Of a DNA stretch of 11,470 nucleotides, positions 1-6,905 are shown one piece after another. Source of the stretch: Agromyces sp. (GTDB lineage: Bacteria; Actinomycetota; Actinomycetes; Actinomycetales; Microbacteriaceae). The position numbers and the translations under genes are program-made. Below the pieces are notes generated by a model. It searched no databases. It saw only the letters and a list, made by a program, of their open reading frames with translations, and was not told the origin of the DNA. The stretch spans positions 1-11,470 of the forward strand of contig JAPSJU010000048.1 in the NCBI GenBank assembly GCA_031178025.1, read 5' to 3'. Numbering within the stretch: position 1 is the stretch's first letter; each line of letters begins with the position of its first letter.

Positions 1-836
1 ACGTAGACGCTGAACAGCAGCGACGCGACCGCCGGAGACAGGCCCTGGCCGATGGTCAGGAAGGGGAAGCCCCACAGCAGGATGAACGCGGTGCCCGAGA
101 ACGGCGTCGTGAAGTGCGACCAGAACGCGAGCCGAGTCGCCGGATGCGCCCATGACTCGCGGAAGCCCTCGCGCAGGTCGGCTGCGGAGGTGACCGCGTG
201 GATCGCACCCGTCGCCGTGTCGACGGAGACATCCGCGTGTCGTTCGGGTGGACGGTTGCGGATCACCGCGACCGTCAGCACGGTGAACAGCGCTCCGAGT
301 CCGGCGAGGCTGCCGAACGCGACGCTCCAGGTCGTCGCGTGCAGGAGCGCCGCCATGGGCAGGATCGCCAGGAGCTGCCCGGTCTGCCCGACGATGCCGG
401 TGAGCTGGACGAGGAACGGAGCCTGTCGTTCGGGGAACCACACCGAGACGACGCGCAGCACGCTCGGGAAGACGGCGGCATCCCCGGCCCCCACGAGGAC
501 GCGAGCGAGGATCGCCGTGCCGGCGTCGGGAGCGAACGCCATCACGAGCTGTCCGATCGCCATGAGGAACATCCCCGCGGTGATGATCGGGCGTGCGCCG
601 AAGCGGTCGAGCAGGAGCCCGACGGGAATCTGCATCGCGCCGTAGACGAACAACTGGATGACCGCGAACAGCGACAGCGTCGAGGCATCCGCGTCGAACC
701 GCACGGCCGCATCGACCCCGACCGCCGAGAGGGAGGTGCGGTTCGTGACCGAGACGACGTACGCCGCCACGCCGACTCCCCAGACGAGCCAGAGGCGCCA
801 CGCGGGCGTGGGCGCGGGCCGGGGGATCGTCGTCAC
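1..836 (-). CDS. MFS transporter, C-terminus cut by the left window edge
   Basis: This is a multi-pass membrane carrier of the major facilitator superfamily. The reading frame starts at GTG (834-836) and stays open for 278 codons to the window edge, so roughly the last third of a usual 400-450 residue protein is missing. I see about eight membrane segments, beginning near residues 13-33 and 52-72. The loop between helices 2 and 3 carries the MFS motif A, GLLLDRFGAR (73-82, with D77 and R78). Helix 4 has the R-x3-G-x-G pattern (R112, G116, G118), and a WFPER sequence follows at 133-137. A hydrophilic central loop (about 192-232) separates the two six-helix halves. No in-frame start codon lies in the 64 nt upstream; a weak GAGAG precedes the GTG. 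The substrate is unknown. It is on the same strand as the exporter operon upstream but separated by 129 bp, so joint transcription is uncertain. Confidence 0.9.
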   Translation of the reverse strand, partial: MTTIPRPAPTPAWRLWLVWGVGVAAYVVSVTNRTSLSAVGVDAAVRFDADASTLSLFAVIQLFVYGAMQIPVGLLLDRFGARPIITAGMFLMAIGQLVMAFAPDAGTAILARVLVGAGDAAVFPSVLRVVSVWFPERQAPFLVQLTGIVGQTGQLLAILPMAALLHATTWSVAFGSLAGLGALFTVLTVAVIRNRPPERHADVSVDTATGAIHAVTSAADLREGFRESWAHPATRLAFWSHFTTPFSGTAFILLWGFPFLTIGQGLSPAVASLLFSVY

Positions 837-905
837 TGGACTCTCAAGCGGGTCGGAGCAGCGGAGGCGGGCTGGATCCCCGCTGTTCCAGCCTACCGAC
901 GGTCG

Positions 906-930
906 CCGGCCACGACCGACTGGAGGCCGG
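906..930. repeat. Inverted repeat in the exporter-MFS gap
   Basis: A perfect 6-bp stem CCGGCC (906-911) / GGCCGG (925-930) encloses a 13-nt loop. It lies in the 129-bp gap between the exporter operon and the MFS gene. There is no T-tract on either strand, so I do not call it an intrinsic terminator. Stems this short are expected by chance at this GC content. Confidence 0.25.
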
Positions 931-947
931 ACCCCGGCTGCGGCTCA

Positions 948-965
948 CCGGCTCGGGCTCGCCGG
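948..965 (-). terminator. Possible tail-less hairpin after the exporter operon
   Basis: Immediately after the stop codon of the second exporter gene (966-968, read on the minus strand) is a 5-bp stem CCGGC (948-952) / GCCGG (961-965) with an 8-nt loop. No U-tract follows. Actinobacteria do use hairpins without a U-tract, but this stem is short and GC-rich DNA makes many such stems. The position is the main argument for it. Confidence 0.25.
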
Positions 966-3101
966 CTACAGCTCGGTCTCGGCCGCGGCGTCGACGGTCG
1001 CCTCGACGGGATTCTGCGGCTCGGCGCTCAGGATCGTGCCCTGCGCGTCGGCGAGCTCGGCGTCGAGGTCGGTGGCCGCCTGCTCGAACTGCGAGTTGTA
1101 CAGCCGCCAGTACGCGCCCTCCCGCGTGATGAGCTCGTCGTGCGTGCCCTGCTCGACGATGTCACCGTGCTCCATCACGAGGATGAGGTCGGCGTCGCGG
1201 ATCGTCGAGAGCCGGTGCGCGATGACGAACGAGGTGCGACCCCTGCGGAGGGCTGCCATGGCGTGCTGCAGGAGCAGCTCGGTGCGCGTGTCGACCGATG
1301 AGGTGGCCTCGTCGAGGATCAGCACCGACGGCTGCGCCACGAAGGCGCGGGCGATCGTGATGAGCTGCTTCTCGCCGGCCGACACGTTCGACGCGTCCTC
1401 GTCGAGCACCGTGTCGTAGCCGTCGGGAAGGGAGTGCACGAATCGGTCGACGTAGGTGGCGCGAGCCGCCTCGAGGACCTCCTCGTCGGTCGCGGTCTGC
1501 CGGCCGTAGCGGATGTTCTCGCGGATCGTGCCGGCGAACAGCCACGGGTCCTGCAGCACCATGCCGGCGCGCGCGCGCACATCGTGCCGCGTGAGCTCCG
1601 CGATGTCCTGGCCGTTGAGCAGGATGCGCCCGCTGTCGAGCTCGTAGAACCGCATGATCAGGTTCACGAGGGTGGTCTTGCCGGCGCCGGTGGGGCCCAC
1701 GATCGCGACCGTCTGCCCGGGCTCCACCCGGAAGGACAGGTCGCGGATGAGGGGGCGCTCCGGCAGGTACGAGAACGCGACGTGGTCGAACACGATCGTG
1801 CCGTCGCCCTCGACGGGAGCCGGCGCGTCCGCCGGGTCGTGCTCCTGCTCGTCGGCGTCGAGCAGCTCGAAGACGCGCTCCGCCGAGGCCGTGCCCGACT
1901 GCACCACGGCGGCCATGCCGCCGAGCTGCGACAGCGGTTGCGTGAACTGCTGCGAGTACTGGATGAACGCCTGCACGTCTCCGAGGCGCAGCTGGCCGGA
2001 GGCGACCATGAGCCCGCCGAGCACGGCGATGCCGACGTACGTCAGGTTCCCGATGAACATCATGCCCGGCATGATGATGCCCGACAGGAACTGGGCCTTG
2101 AACGCCGCCTCGTACAGTTCCTCGTTCTCGGCGCGGAACTTCTCGCTCGCGTCGCGCTCGCGACCGAAGACCTTCACGAGCGCGTGGCCCGAGAAGGACT
2201 CCTCGACACGGGCGTTGAGCCGGCCGACCTTCTTCCACTGCACGCCGAATGCGGCCTGCGACTTCGGTCCGATGAGGCCGAAGATCACGCCCATGAGCGG
2301 CAGCGAGACGAGGGTCACGAGGGTGAGCTGCCACGAGATGGAGAACATCATGAAGAGCACGCCGACGACTGTGAGCACGCTCGTGAGCGCGCTCGAGAGC
2401 GATTGCTGCATCGTCTGCGTGATGTTGTCGATGTCGTTCGTCACCCGCGAGATCAGCTCGCCGCGCTGGGTGCGGTCGAAGTAGCTGAGGGGGAGGCGGT
2501 GCACCTTCGCCTCGACGTCTTCGCGGAGCCTCCACATCGCGCGCACCATGATGACGTTGATCACGTAGCCCTGGATCCACGACAGCACGGATGCCACGAC
2601 GTAGAGCATGAGCACGGCGATCACGACCTGGCTGAGGCGAACGAAGTCGATGCCCTCGCCCGGCGTGATGGTCGCCGCCTCGATGATGTTCGCGAGGTCC
2701 TGCTGTCCGTCGGCACGCAGTCCCGCGACGATCTGGTCCTGCGTCACGCCCGCCGGCAGCTGCAGCGAGATGTACCCCTCGAAGATGATGTTCGTCGCTT
2801 CGGCGAGCACCTTCGGCGCGATGACCGTGAGCACGACGGCGATGGCGCCGAGGAGGGAGGCGAACGCGAACGACCACCGGTAGGGAGCGAGGAGGCCCAC
2901 CAGGCGGCGGAAGCTGGCACCGAAGTCGGCGGCCTTGCCGGGAGCCACGCTGTCCCAGCTGCCCGAGTTGATCCGCGCCTCCTCGGCGAGCCGCTGCTCC
3001 TCGAGCTCCTCCGCGGTCAGCGGGCGCTCGGGCGCGGCGACGGCACCGGCCCCGTTGCGCCGACCGCGACGGGCGCGGGGCGTGCTGGTGTCGCTGCTCA
3101 T
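966..3101 (-). CDS. Heterodimeric ABC exporter, second subunit (membrane domain plus canonical ATPase)
   Basis: A 711-residue ABC half-transporter that pumps a substrate outward using ATP; it should pair with the product of the gene just upstream. The order is a basic, disordered N-terminus (1-60), a six-helix membrane domain (about 75-400), then the nucleotide-binding domain. Walker A is GPTGAGKT (469-476), the Q-loop is Q517, Walker B is VLILDE with catalytic E598, and the switch His is H629. The signature reads VSAGEKQ (573-579) instead of LSGGQ, a departure typical of one partner in asymmetric heterodimers. About 50 residues separate helices 1 and 2, longer than usual. The acidic tail (672-711) has no recognised fold. 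I chose ATG 3099-3101 because GGAGG sits 7 nt upstream and it overlaps the previous stop as ATGA; the longer open frame to 3290 is only shadow sequence. Likely drug, lipid or peptide export; substrate unknown. Confidence 0.93.
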   Translation of the reverse strand: MSSDTSTPRARRGRRNGAGAVAAPERPLTAEELEEQRLAEEARINSGSWDSVAPGKAADFGASFRRLVGLLAPYRWSFAFASLLGAIAVVLTVIAPKVLAEATNIIFEGYISLQLPAGVTQDQIVAGLRADGQQDLANIIEAATITPGEGIDFVRLSQVVIAVLMLYVVASVLSWIQGYVINVIMVRAMWRLREDVEAKVHRLPLSYFDRTQRGELISRVTNDIDNITQTMQQSLSSALTSVLTVVGVLFMMFSISWQLTLVTLVSLPLMGVIFGLIGPKSQAAFGVQWKKVGRLNARVEESFSGHALVKVFGRERDASEKFRAENEELYEAAFKAQFLSGIIMPGMMFIGNLTYVGIAVLGGLMVASGQLRLGDVQAFIQYSQQFTQPLSQLGGMAAVVQSGTASAERVFELLDADEQEHDPADAPAPVEGDGTIVFDHVAFSYLPERPLIRDLSFRVEPGQTVAIVGPTGAGKTTLVNLIMRFYELDSGRILLNGQDIAELTRHDVRARAGMVLQDPWLFAGTIRENIRYGRQTATDEEVLEAARATYVDRFVHSLPDGYDTVLDEDASNVSAGEKQLITIARAFVAQPSVLILDEATSSVDTRTELLLQHAMAALRRGRTSFVIAHRLSTIRDADLILVMEHGDIVEQGTHDELITREGAYWRLYNSQFEQAATDLDAELADAQGTILSAEPQNPVEATVDAAAETEL

Positions 3102-4831
3102 GCCTGTGCCTCCACTCCGAGCTGGGATTCGACGATCTCGCGGTAGGTCGTGCTCGTCTCGAGCAGCTCGTCGTGCGTGCCGATGCCGACCATGCCGCCG
3201 TCGTCGAGCACGACGATGCGGTCGGCGTCGGTGATGGTCGAGACGCGCTGCGCCACGACGATCTTCGTGACGTCGGGCAGCTCCCGCCACAGCGCCTGGC
3301 GCAGGCGCGCATCGGTCGTGAGGTCGAGCGCCGAGAACGAGTCGTCGAACACGAGGATGTCAGGGGCGTGCACGATCGCCCGGGCGATCGCGAGCCGCTG
3401 CCGCTGCCCGCCCGAGACGTTCGTGCCGCCCTGGGAGATGCGGGCGTTCAGCCCGCCGTCCATGTCGGCGACGAAGTCGCGACCCTGTGCGATCTCGAGC
3501 GCGTGCCAGAGCTCGGCGTCGGTCGCCTCCTCGCGGCCGAACCGCAGGTTGGATGCCACGGTGCCGGCGAAGAGGAAGGGTCGCTGCGGCACGAGCCCGA
3601 TCGTCCTCCAGAGGCGGTCGAGGTCGGCCTCCCGGACGTCGACGCCGTTCACGAGCACCGATCCGCCGGTGGCGTCGAAGAGCCGGGGGATGAGCGAGAC
3701 GAGGGTCGTCTTGCCGGCGCCGGTCGAACCGACGATGGCGAGGGTCTGCCCCGGCTCGGCGCGGAACGAGATGCCCTCGAGCACGGGGTGCTCGGCGCCG
3801 GGGTAGGCGAACGCGACGTCGCGCAGCTCGACCGAGCCGCGCTCGGGGAATTCGGTCACGGGGTTCGCCGGCCGGGCGAGCGTCGACTCGCTCGCGAGCA
3901 CCTCGCCGATGCGCTCGGCCGAGACGGCCGCGCGCGGGATCATGATCGTCATGAAGGCGGCCATGAGCACGCCGCCGAGGATGATGCCGACGTACTGCAT
4001 GAACGCGAAGAGGGTGCCGATCTCGACGCGCCCCTCGTCGACCTCGATCGCGCCGAACCAGATGACGCCGATGACGGTGACGTTCAGCACGAGCATGAAG
4101 AGCGGGAAGAGCGTGATGAAGAGCGTGCCGACCCGGCGGCCGACGTCCATGATGTCGGTGTTGGCACCGCGGAAGCGCTCCTCCTCGATGCGCTCGCGCA
4201 CGAAGGCGCGCACGACCCGGATGCCGGTGAGCTGCTCGCGCAGCACGCGGTTCACCGCGTCGAGCTTCTTCTGGTACGAGCGGAACAGCGGCACCATGCG
4301 CGAGACCACGAAGGCGGCGACGACGAGGATCGACAGCACCGAGACCCAGATGAGCCAGCTCAGCCCGACGTCCTGGGCCAGTGCGAAGAAGATGCCGCCG
4401 ATCGCGAGCAGCGGCGCGCTCACGAGCATCGTCGCGCCGGTCATGGCGACCATCTGCACCTGCTGCACGTCGTTCGTGTTGCGGGTGATGAGCGAGCCGG
4501 GGCCGAACTGCGACACCTCGCGCTCGGAGAAGCCGCTCACCTTGTCGAAGACGTCGTTGCGGATGTCGCGACCGGCGCGCATGGCCGCCTTCGCGGCGAA
4601 GTACGTGGCGATGACCGCCGCGGTGATCTGTGCGAGCGAGATCGCGAGCATGAGGACGCCCGACGACCAGATGTACGCGGTGTCGCCCTTGGCGACGCCG
4701 TCGTCGATGATGTCGGCGTTGAGCCTCGGCAGGTAGAGGGTGGCGGCAGCCGACGCGAACTGGAACAGCAGGACGCCGACGAGGAGCCACCGGTAGGGCT
4801 TCAGGTATCTGAGCAGCAGTTTGCCGAGCAT
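3098..4831 (-). CDS. Heterodimeric ABC exporter, first subunit (membrane domain plus degenerate ATPase)
   Basis: A 577-residue ABC half-transporter beginning MLGKLLLRYLKPYRW, with six predicted helices (about 14-36, 55-80, 132-152, 157-178, 236-262, 275-297) followed by the ATPase domain. Walker A is GSTGAGKT (368-375), the Q-loop is Q416, and the signature is a canonical VSGGQ (472-476). Walker B ends F-D-D, so D497 stands where the catalytic Glu should be, and the switch His is replaced by Q528. These two changes mark the degenerate ATP site known from heterodimeric exporters such as TM287/288, LmrCD and BmrCD. One of the two sites therefore probably hydrolyses ATP poorly, while its signature completes the partner's active site. 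It is the first gene of a two-gene operon, joined to the second by a 4-nt ATGA overlap. GGAGA precedes ATG 4829-4831 with a short spacing of about 3 nt. Confidence 0.93.
   Translation of the reverse strand: MLGKLLLRYLKPYRWLLVGVLLFQFASAAATLYLPRLNADIIDDGVAKGDTAYIWSSGVLMLAISLAQITAAVIATYFAAKAAMRAGRDIRNDVFDKVSGFSEREVSQFGPGSLITRNTNDVQQVQMVAMTGATMLVSAPLLAIGGIFFALAQDVGLSWLIWVSVLSILVVAAFVVSRMVPLFRSYQKKLDAVNRVLREQLTGIRVVRAFVRERIEEERFRGANTDIMDVGRRVGTLFITLFPLFMLVLNVTVIGVIWFGAIEVDEGRVEIGTLFAFMQYVGIILGGVLMAAFMTIMIPRAAVSAERIGEVLASESTLARPANPVTEFPERGSVELRDVAFAYPGAEHPVLEGISFRAEPGQTLAIVGSTGAGKTTLVSLIPRLFDATGGSVLVNGVDVREADLDRLWRTIGLVPQRPFLFAGTVASNLRFGREEATDAELWHALEIAQGRDFVADMDGGLNARISQGGTNVSGGQRQRLAIARAIVHAPDILVFDDSFSALDLTTDARLRQALWRELPDVTKIVVAQRVSTITDADRIVVLDDGGMVGIGTHDELLETSTTYREIVESQLGVEAQA
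3109..3113 (-). promoter_or_regulatory. Ribosome binding site deciding the start of the second exporter subunit
   Basis: On the minus strand GGAGG lies 7 nt before the ATG at 3099-3101, inside the end of the upstream gene. It supports the 711-residue start over the longer open frame, and with the ATGA overlap suggests translational coupling between the two exporter subunits. Confidence 0.75.
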
Positions 4832-4991
4832 ACGTCTCCGGACACGAAGTGGTGAGGGGTCGGTGGCGCAATCGCGCCGATCATCGTCCAGTGTGCATCG
4901 AACCGCATGCCACCGACATCCGTCGACGGGGGGATTCCGGGCGATATCGCTCAGGGCGCAATGACCGGAACGGGCCGGACGGTGACCGCCG
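4832..4991. other. Gap between GH2 gene and exporter operon (160 bp), with two small dyads
   Basis: This gap must carry the exporter promoter unless the GH2 transcript reads through. I found no hexamer pair good enough to call. It holds a perfect 10-bp palindrome GCGATATCGC (4941-4950) and a 5-bp stem GGCGC (4865-4869) / GCGCC (4874-4878) with a 4-nt loop, 34-47 nt before the exporter start. Either could bind a regulator or fold in the leader; neither resembles the LacI-type operator found elsewhere in the window. Confidence 0.35.
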
Positions 4992-6836
4992 TCAGAGCCG
5001 GTCGGTGCCCGTGATGATCCCGCGCATCGTGTCGACGGGCAGCTTGGGCACCCGGTTCTCGTCGACGAGCCCGTTCGCCTCCTGCCGGGTGTCGGTGAGT
5101 TGCGTGTAGCAGAAGCCCGCGAGCACGGGCGACGCCTGCAGCGCCGACACGAGCTCGCGCAGCTTCGTCTCGAACTCCTGCGGGTTCGCCGCGTTCGTGT
5201 ACCCCCACGTGTCGAGCTCGGCGTCGGGCGCGAACGACACGCCGCCGAACTCGGTGACCATCACCGGCTTGCCCGCGGTGCCGCCGGGCAGCGCGGAGAG
5301 CCGCCGGCCGGCCGGGCCGATGCCCGCCTCGAGCGCGGCGACCGCCGCGGCATCCGCGTAGTTGGCGGCCAGTTCCGCCCCCGTCGTCGTGTAGTCGTGG
5401 ATCGTCATGAGGTCGGAGGTGGCGTGCTCCCACCCGTCGTTCGAGACGACGAGCCGCGACGGATCGAGCGCCTTCGTGAGGTGGAAGAGCGCCTGCACGA
5501 AGTGGAGCTGGGCGGGGTCGTGCGAGATGTGCTGCACGCCCCAGCTCTCGTTCACGGGAACCCAGGTCACGATCGACGGATGCGCGGCGTCGCGCGCGAC
5601 GATGTCCATCCACTCGCGCACCGTGCGCTCGATCGCCCGCGGCGAGAACTCGAAGGCGCTGCCGATCTCGCCCCAGACGAGGAGGCCGAGCCGGTCGGTC
5701 CAGTAGAGCAGTCGCGGGTCCTCCGCCTTCTCGTGCAGGCGGACGGCGTTGAACCCGAGGTCCTTGATGAGCTGCACCTCGGCGCGCAGGGCGTCGGGGC
5801 CGGGTGCGGCGAGATGCGTCTCGGGCCAGTACCCCTGCTCGAGCACCGAGCGCAGGTAGCACGGCCGGTCGTTGAGCAGGAACACGCCGCCGTGCTCGCC
5901 GATGCTGCGCAGCCCGAAGTACGAGGCGAACTCGTCGACGACGGCGCCCGACTCGTCGACGACGCGCACGCGTGCGTCGAGCAGCCGCGGGTGCTCCGGC
6001 GACCAGAGCAGGTGCTCGTAGGCCTGGCCGTTCGCCTGGATGGGCAGCGCGATCGAGAATCGATGCTCTGGGTCCGAGAGCTTCGCCCGGAAGGTGGCGA
6101 GTTCCTCGCCCTCGTACTCGACCTCGACCTCGACCCACAGCGGATGCCGCGGTCGCTCCTCGAGCCGGAGGTGCACCGCGACGGACGCGTCCGGGAGGTT
6201 CGGCACCCAGTTGACCCTGGTGACCCGCGTCGGGCCGACGGCCTCGAGCCAGACGGGCTGCCAGATGCCCGTCGTGCGGTGGTACCAGATGACGTGGGGG
6301 TCCTCGAGCCAGTCCTGCTTGCCGCGGGGCTGAGAGACGTCGACGGGGTCGTCCTCGACGCGCACGACGAGCGCGATCGGGCCGTCGCCGACGAGCTCCT
6401 CGGGCAGCTCGAACGCGAACGGCGTCTGGCCGCCCTCGTGCTCGCCGAGATGGTGCCCGTTCGCCCAGACGCTCGCGCGGAAGTCGACGGCGCCGAAGTG
6501 GACGACGACCTGCGGATGCTCCGCCGATCGGCCCGCCGCCTCGAGCTCCTCCGCCGTGATGAGCCGCCGATACCAGGCGACGTGGTGGAACGACGTGTCG
6601 CCGACGCCCGAGGCCGGCGACTCGGGCGGGAACGGCACGATGATGCGATCGGGCAGCGCCACGGCGCCGAGGTGCCACTCCTCGCGGATGCCGATGCGCT
6701 CGTCGTCGAAGGCGAACTCCCACTCGCCGCCGAGGTCGGCCCAGGCGCGGCGCACCAACTGCGGCCGCGGGTACGCGCCGTCCTGCTCGCTGGCCCGCAT
6801 CATCGAGGAATCACGCATGCAGGCATCATGACGCAT
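4992..6836 (-). CDS. Glycoside hydrolase family 2 enzyme, cytoplasmic; substrate unknown
   Basis: Up to 614 residues with the GH2 order: N-terminal sugar-binding jelly roll (about 24-200, with VWANGHHLGEHEGGQTPF at 123-140), immunoglobulin-like domain (about 203-308), then a TIM barrel. The expected catalytic pair is present: acid/base E430 in the VNES sequence (428-431) and nucleophile E529 in VTEFGG (527-532). GH2 enzymes cleave terminal beta-linked galactose, glucuronate, mannose or related sugars with retention. The NxK motif of true beta-glucuronidases is not seen after the nucleophile; the matching stretch reads QEANGLVDENRVPK (585-598). There is no signal peptide, so it should act in the cytoplasm on imported glycosides. 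The coordinates give the longest frame. ATG at 6836, 6818, 6803 and 6800 are all possible and none has a clear ribosome binding site. I favour 6803 or 6800, because an operator and its likely promoter lie against the 6836 start. Confidence 0.9.
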   Translation of the reverse strand: MRHDACMRDSSMMRASEQDGAYPRPQLVRRAWADLGGEWEFAFDDERIGIREEWHLGAVALPDRIIVPFPPESPASGVGDTSFHHVAWYRRLITAEELEAAGRSAEHPQVVVHFGAVDFRASVWANGHHLGEHEGGQTPFAFELPEELVGDGPIALVVRVEDDPVDVSQPRGKQDWLEDPHVIWYHRTTGIWQPVWLEAVGPTRVTRVNWVPNLPDASVAVHLRLEERPRHPLWVEVEVEYEGEELATFRAKLSDPEHRFSIALPIQANGQAYEHLLWSPEHPRLLDARVRVVDESGAVVDEFASYFGLRSIGEHGGVFLLNDRPCYLRSVLEQGYWPETHLAAPGPDALRAEVQLIKDLGFNAVRLHEKAEDPRLLYWTDRLGLLVWGEIGSAFEFSPRAIERTVREWMDIVARDAAHPSIVTWVPVNESWGVQHISHDPAQLHFVQALFHLTKALDPSRLVVSNDGWEHATSDLMTIHDYTTTGAELAANYADAAAVAALEAGIGPAGRRLSALPGGTAGKPVMVTEFGGVSFAPDAELDTWGYTNAANPQEFETKLRELVSALQASPVLAGFCYTQLTDTRQEANGLVDENRVPKLPVDTMRGIITGTDRL

Positions 6837-6839
6837 CTC

Positions 6840-6851
6840 TACAGCGCTGTA
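6840..6851. promoter_or_regulatory. LacI-family operator, site A (GH2 gene)
   Basis: Perfect 12-bp palindrome TACAGCGCTGTA with a central CG step, as is usual for LacI-family operators. Read toward the GH2 gene it is part of the 15-nt sequence CTTTACAGCGCTGTA, which is identical and identically oriented at site B (8004-8018). It ends 3 nt before the most upstream GH2 ATG. By analogy with site B, TAGAGA directly over its end could be a weak -10 element. Binding by the neighbouring LacI-type protein is inferred. Confidence 0.82.
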
Positions 6852-6883
6852 AAGCCGGACCTGACACGGCGTGCCGGCCGCCG

Positions 6884-6898
6884 GCGCCCGCCGGGCGC
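6884..6898 (-). repeat. Short hairpin between the regulator and GH2 genes
   Basis: A 6-bp stem GCGCCC (6884-6889) / GGGCGC (6893-6898) with a 3-nt loop starts 8 nt after the regulator's stop codon (6906-6908). It could separate the regulator transcript from the GH2 gene, which has its own operator. It has no U-tract and is very GC-rich, so the terminator role is a guess. Confidence 0.3.
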
Positions 6899-6905
6899 GC
6901 GACGC

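Noticed and set aside
837..965. Strong intrinsic terminator between exporter operon and MFS gene
   Set aside because: Stems are present at 906-930 and 948-965, but there is no T-tract and such stems are common at this GC content. They are kept only as low-confidence features.
3102..3290. 63-residue N-terminal extension of the second exporter subunit
   Set aside because: It is Arg/His-rich shadow sequence over the end of the first subunit gene. The ATG at 3101 has GGAGG and an ATGA overlap.
1434..4855. Long plus-strand open frames antisense to both exporter genes
   Set aside because: Their composition is dominated by Arg, Asp, Glu and His with no domains. The minus-strand frames carry complete ABC motifs.
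4992..6836. Naming the GH2 gene as beta-glucuronidase (uidA) or beta-galactosidase (lacZ)
   Set aside because: The glucuronidase NxK motif is missing and nothing visible fixes galactose specificity. Only family-level assignment is supported.
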